A DNA stretch of 64,000 nt, from positions 496,001 through 560,000 of the forward strand of contig CAUIJY010000075.1 in the NCBI GenBank assembly GCA_960531495.1, given 5' to 3'. Source of the DNA: Zeus faber. Its lineage: Eukaryota > Chordata > Actinopteri > Zeiformes > Zeidae. The notes beneath the pieces are model-generated. The model worked only from the letters and a program-made list of their open reading frames with translations, was not told the origin of the DNA and did not search any database. Shown here piece by piece: positions 59,620-64,000 of the stretch. How positions within the stretch are numbered: the stretch's first letter is position 1; the number at the start of each line of letters is the position of its first letter. A program made the translations under genes and the position numbers.

Positions 59620-62600
59620 AACTCGAAAAATACATTTTATATGGGCCTAAAACTGGTTGACAAACAAGACATTAGCAGCACATACTAGTTCATCATTGTA
59701 TTTAAACTGTCTTTGAGAAAGACTTAAGAAGCAAAATAATTGTTCCTCATATTAATTAAAGTTATATGGTGTACGGCAGCATCCTGAATCATTCACCTAC
59801 AAAGAGACAATGGTTCGGTGTCTCTCTAATTCAGCTCGACAGCAAATCGTCCAAAGTTCTGAAAATGATCATAACTCGAAAAATACATTTTATAAGGGCC
59901 TAAAACTGGCTGACAAACAACACTTTAGCAGCACATACTAGTTTATCATTGTATTTAAACTGTCTGACACTGTCACATGGAGTAATGACTGAAGCGTTTA
60001 ACCGTTCCACCAAATCGACGTTAAAATCGGCTGAAAATGCATGTTTTCCCACATGTGTAGACTTTGATGAAAATTATCATAACTCGAAAAATACATTTTA
60101 TATGGGCCTAAAACTGGTTGACAGACAAGACATAAGCAGCACATACTAGTTCATCATTGTATTTAAACTGTCTTTGAGAAAGACTTAAGAAGCAAAATAA
60201 TTGTTCCTCATATTAATTAAAGTTATATGGTGTACTGCAGCATTCTGAATCATTCACCTACAAAGAGACAATGGTTCGGTGTTTCTCTAATTCAGCTAGA
60301 CAGCAAATCGTCCAAAGTTCTGAAAATGATCATAACTCCACAAATACATGTTAGATGGGCCTAGAACTCTGTGAGAAACACTTAAGAAGCACATAATAGT
60401 TCATCATATTAATTAAATTTCTATGCTGTACTGCAGTATTCTGAATCATGCACCTACAAAGAGACAATGGTTCGGTGTTTCTCTAATTCAGCTAGACAGC
60501 AAATCGTCCAAAGTTCTGAAAATGATCATAACTCGAAAAATACATTTTATATGGGCCTAAAACTGGTTGACAAACAATACTTTAGCAGCACATACTAGTT
60601 TATCATTGTATTTAAACTGTCTTTGAGAAAGACTTAAGAAGCACATAATAGTTCCTCATATTCATTAAAGTTATATGGTGTGCTGCAGCATTCTAAATCA
60701 TGCGCCTACAAAGAGACAATGGTTCGGTGTTTCTCTAATTCAGCTAGACAGCAAACGGTCCAAAGTTCGGAAAATGATCATAACTCGAAAAATACATTTT
60801 ATATGGGCCTAAAACTGGTTGACAGACAAGACATAAGCAGCACATACTAGTTCATCATTGTATTTAAACTGTCTTTGAGAAAGACTTAAGAAGCAAAATA
60901 ATTGTTCCTCATATTAATTAAAGTTATATGGTGTACTGCAGCATTCTGAATCATTCACCTACAAAGAGACAATGGTTCGGTGTTTCTCTAATTCAGCTAG
61001 ACAGCAAATCGTCCAAAGTTCTGAAAATGATCATAACTCGAAAAATACATTTTATATGGGCCTAAAACTGGTTGACAAACAACACTTTAGCAGCACATAC
61101 TAGTTTATCATTGTATTTAAACTGTCTGACACTGTCACATAGAGTAATGACTGAAGCGTTTCACCGTTCCGCAAATCGACGTTAAAATCGGCTGAAAATG
61201 CGTTTTTTCCCACGTGTAGACTTTGATGAAAATTATCAAAACTCGAAAAATACATTTTATATGGGCCTAAAACTGGTTGACAAACAAGACTTTAGTAGCA
61301 CATACTAGTTTATCATTGTATTTAAACTGCCTGACACTGTTACAGAGTAATAGCTGAAGCGTTTAACCGATCCGCCTTTTCGACGTTTAAATCGGCTGAA
61401 AATGCGTTTTTTCCCACATGTGTAGACTTTGATGAAAATTATCATAACTCGGAAAACACATTTTATATTGGCCTAAAACTGGTTGACAAACAACAGTCTA
61501 GCAGCACATACTAGTTTATCATTGTATTTACACTTTCTGACACTGTCACATAGAGTAATGACTGAAGCGTTCAACCGATTCGCCTTTTCGACGTTTAAAT
61601 CGGCTGAAAATGCGTTTTTTCTCACGTGTAGACTTTGATGAAAATTATCAGAACTCGTTAAATACATTTTATTTGGGCCTAAAACTGGTTGACAAACAAG
61701 ACTTTAGCAGCACATACTAGTTTATCATTGTATTTAAACTGTCTGACACTGTCACATAGCGTAATGACTGAAGTGTTTAACCGTTCCGCCAAATCGACGT
61801 TTAAATCGACTGAAAATGCGTTTTTTCCCACGTGTAGACTTTGATGAAAATTATCTGAACTCGAAAAATACATTTTATATGGGCCTAAAACTGGTTGACA
61901 AACAAGACTTTAGCAGCACATACTAGTTCATCATTGTATTTAAACTGACTGACACTGTCACATAGAGTAATGACTGAAGCGTTTAACCGTTCCGCCAAAT
62001 CGACGTTTAAATCGACTGAAAATGCGTTTTTTCCCACGTGTAGACATTGATGAAAATTATCAGAACTCGAAAAATACATTTTATATGGGCCTAAAACTGT
62101 TTGACAAACAAGACTTTAGCTGCACATACTAGTTTATCATTGTATTTAAACTGTCTTTGAGAAAGACTTAAGAAGCAAAATAATTGCTCCTCATATTAAT
62201 TAAAGTTATATGGTGTACTGCAGCATTCTGAATCATTCACCTACAAAGAGACAATGGTTCGGTGTTTCTCTAATTCAGCTCGACAGCAAACCGTCCAAAG
62301 TTCTGAATATGATCATAACTCCACAAATACATGTTAGATGGGCCTAGAACTCTGTGAGAAACACTTAAGAAGCACATAATAGTTCATCATATTAATTAAA
62401 TTTCTATGCTGTACTGCAGTATACTGAATCATGCACCTACAAAGAAACAATTGTTCGGTGTTTCTCTAATTCAGCTAGACAGCAAATCGTCCAAAGTTCG
62501 GAAAATGATCATAACTCGAAAAATACATTTTATATGGGCCTAAAACTGGTTGGCAAACAACACATTAGCAGCACATACTAGTTTATCATTGTATTTACAC

Positions 62601-64000
62601 TTTCTGACACTGTCACATAGAGTAATGACTGAAGCGTTCAACCGATTCGCCTTTTCGACGTTTAAATCGGCTGAAAATGCGTTTTTTCTCACGTGTAGAC
62701 TTTGATGAAAATTATCAGAACTCGAAAAATACATTTTATTTGGGCCTAAAACTGGTTGACAAACAAGACTTTAGCAGCACATACTAGTTTATCATTGTAT
62801 TTAAACTGTCTGACACTGTCACAAAGAGTAATGACTGAAGTGTTTAACCGTTCCGCCAAATCGACGTTTAAATCGACTGAAAATGCGTTTTTTCCCGCGT
62901 GTAGACTTTGATGAAAATTATCAGAACTCGAAAAATACATTTTATTTGGGCCTAAAACTGGTTGACAAACAAGACTTTAGCAGCACATACTAGTTTATCA
63001 TTGTATTTAAACTGTCTTTGAGAAAGACTTAAGAAGCACATAATTGTTCCTCATATTAATTAAAGTTATATGGTGTACTGCAGCATTCAAAATCATGCAC
63101 CTACAAAGAGACAATTGTTCGGTGTTTCTCTAATTCAGCTAGACAGCAAATCGTCCAAAGTTCTGAAAATGATCATAACTCGAAAAATACATTTTATATG
63201 GACCTAAAACTGTTTGACAAACAACACTTTAGCAGCACATACTAGTTTATCATTGTATTTAAACTGTCTGACACTGTCACATAGAGTAATGACTGAAGCG
63301 TTTAACCGTTCCGCCAAATCGACGTTAAAATCGGCTGAAAATGCGTTTTTTCCCACGTGTAGACTTTGATGAAAATTATCAGAACTCGAAAAATACATTT
63401 TATATGGGCCTAAAACTGGTTGACAAAAAACACTTTAGCAGCACATACTAGTTCATCATTGTATTTAAACTGTCTGACACTGTCACATGGAGTAATGACT
63501 GAAGCGTTTAACCGATTCGCCTTTTCGACGTTTAAATCGACTGAAAATGCGTTTTTTCCCACATGTGTAGACTTTGATGAAAATTATCAGAACTCGAAAA
63601 ATACATTTTATATGGGCCTAAAACTGGTTGACAAACAAGACTTTAGCAGCACATACTAGTTTATCATTGTATTTAAACTGTCTTTGAGAAAGACTTAAGA
63701 AGCACATAATAGTTCCTCATATTCATTAAAGTTATATGGTGTACTGCAGCATTCTAAATCATGCGCCTACAAAGAGACAATGGTTCGGTGTTTCTCTAAT
63801 TCAGCTAGACAGCAAACGGTTCAAAGTTCGGAAAATGATCATAACTCGAAAAATACATTTTATATGGGCCTAAAACTGGTTGGCAAACAAGACTTTAGCA
63901 GCACATACTAGTATATCATTGTATTTACACTTTCTGACACTGTCACATAGAGTAATGACTGAAGCGTTCAACCGATTCGCATTTTCGACGTTTAAATCGG

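Larger units (their letters stand above)
58420..64000 (+). repeat. Satellite A, distal domain (alpha', beta, gamma fusion monomers)
   Basis: Monomer starts: gamma 58420, alpha' 58672, 58878, gamma 59086, beta 59339, mini 59535, gamma 59620, alpha' 59873, gamma 60081, beta 60334, gamma 60530, 60782, alpha' 61035, 61240, 61446, 61652, 61858, gamma 62064, beta 62317, alpha' 62513, 62719, gamma 62925, alpha' 63177, 63383, gamma 63591, alpha' 63843 (runs off the window). Alpha' is mostly 206 bp (205-208), beta 196 bp, gamma 252-253 bp. Alpha' reads ACTCGAAAAATACATTTTAT and CCGTTCCGCCAAATCGACG or CCGATTCGCC, which separates it from proximal alpha. Copies are more diverse than in the proximal domain. 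Confidence 0.92.

Noticed and set aside
53978..64000. CENP-B box in satellite A
   Set aside because: No stretch matching the TTCG....A..CGGG core pattern was found by eye in alpha, beta or gamma; CGACGTTTAAATCGG is only superficially similar.
43555..64000. Common origin of satellites A and B, based on shared GACGTTT and TTTTCGAC words
   Set aside because: The shared words are 7-8 bp, and flanking sequence and unit lengths do not align. Chance in AT-rich DNA is sufficient.

Overview
This window appears to contain no functional gene. It is about 64 kb of eukaryotic tandem-repeat DNA, probably from a ray-finned fish. The only non-tandem sequence is a 264-bp fragment at 25,794-26,057. It reads as the 3' end of an L2-clade LINE of the teleost type: a C-terminal reverse-transcriptase remnant, a short 3' UTR, a GTCGCTTTGGATAAAAGCG hairpin and an AAATGT hexamer tail. 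The order or species cannot be fixed from the sequence alone.

Layout: (1) 1-43,554 is a very long simple-sequence array in a 4-bp register (mainly TTTC and AATC, with ATTC, AAAC and AGTC variants), interrupted only by the L2 fragment. Nested segmental duplications (about 8.0 kb, 4.9 kb, 2.745 kb, 1.3 kb, 0.9 kb, 0.8 kb, 0.66 kb, 0.52 kb and 0.27 kb) are laid over it. (2) 43,555-46,774 is a satellite (here 'satellite A') in minus orientation, made of two related monomers, alpha (208 bp) and beta (196 bp). (3) 46,775-53,977 is an unrelated AT-rich satellite ('satellite B') of 59-bp and 36-bp units, arranged in a higher-order repeat of about 1,583 bp. (4) 53,978-64,000 is satellite A again, now in plus orientation. 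A homogeneous alpha/beta domain runs to 58,419, and a diverged domain follows with a 206-bp alpha' form and a 252/253-bp alpha-beta fusion monomer (gamma).

The arrangement A(minus)-B-A(plus) means satellite A changes orientation across the B array. Monomers of roughly nucleosome length, higher-order repeats, dyad-rich AT-rich units and nested duplications fit a centromeric or pericentromeric block or another large heterochromatic domain. That reading is inference. The long open frames in the window follow from stop-free repeat consensus sequences and are not supported as genes. Monomer boundaries and duplication offsets were worked out by eye from matching landmarks, so duplication edges in the simple-repeat array are approximate. 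Long near-identical duplications also carry a risk of assembly error.
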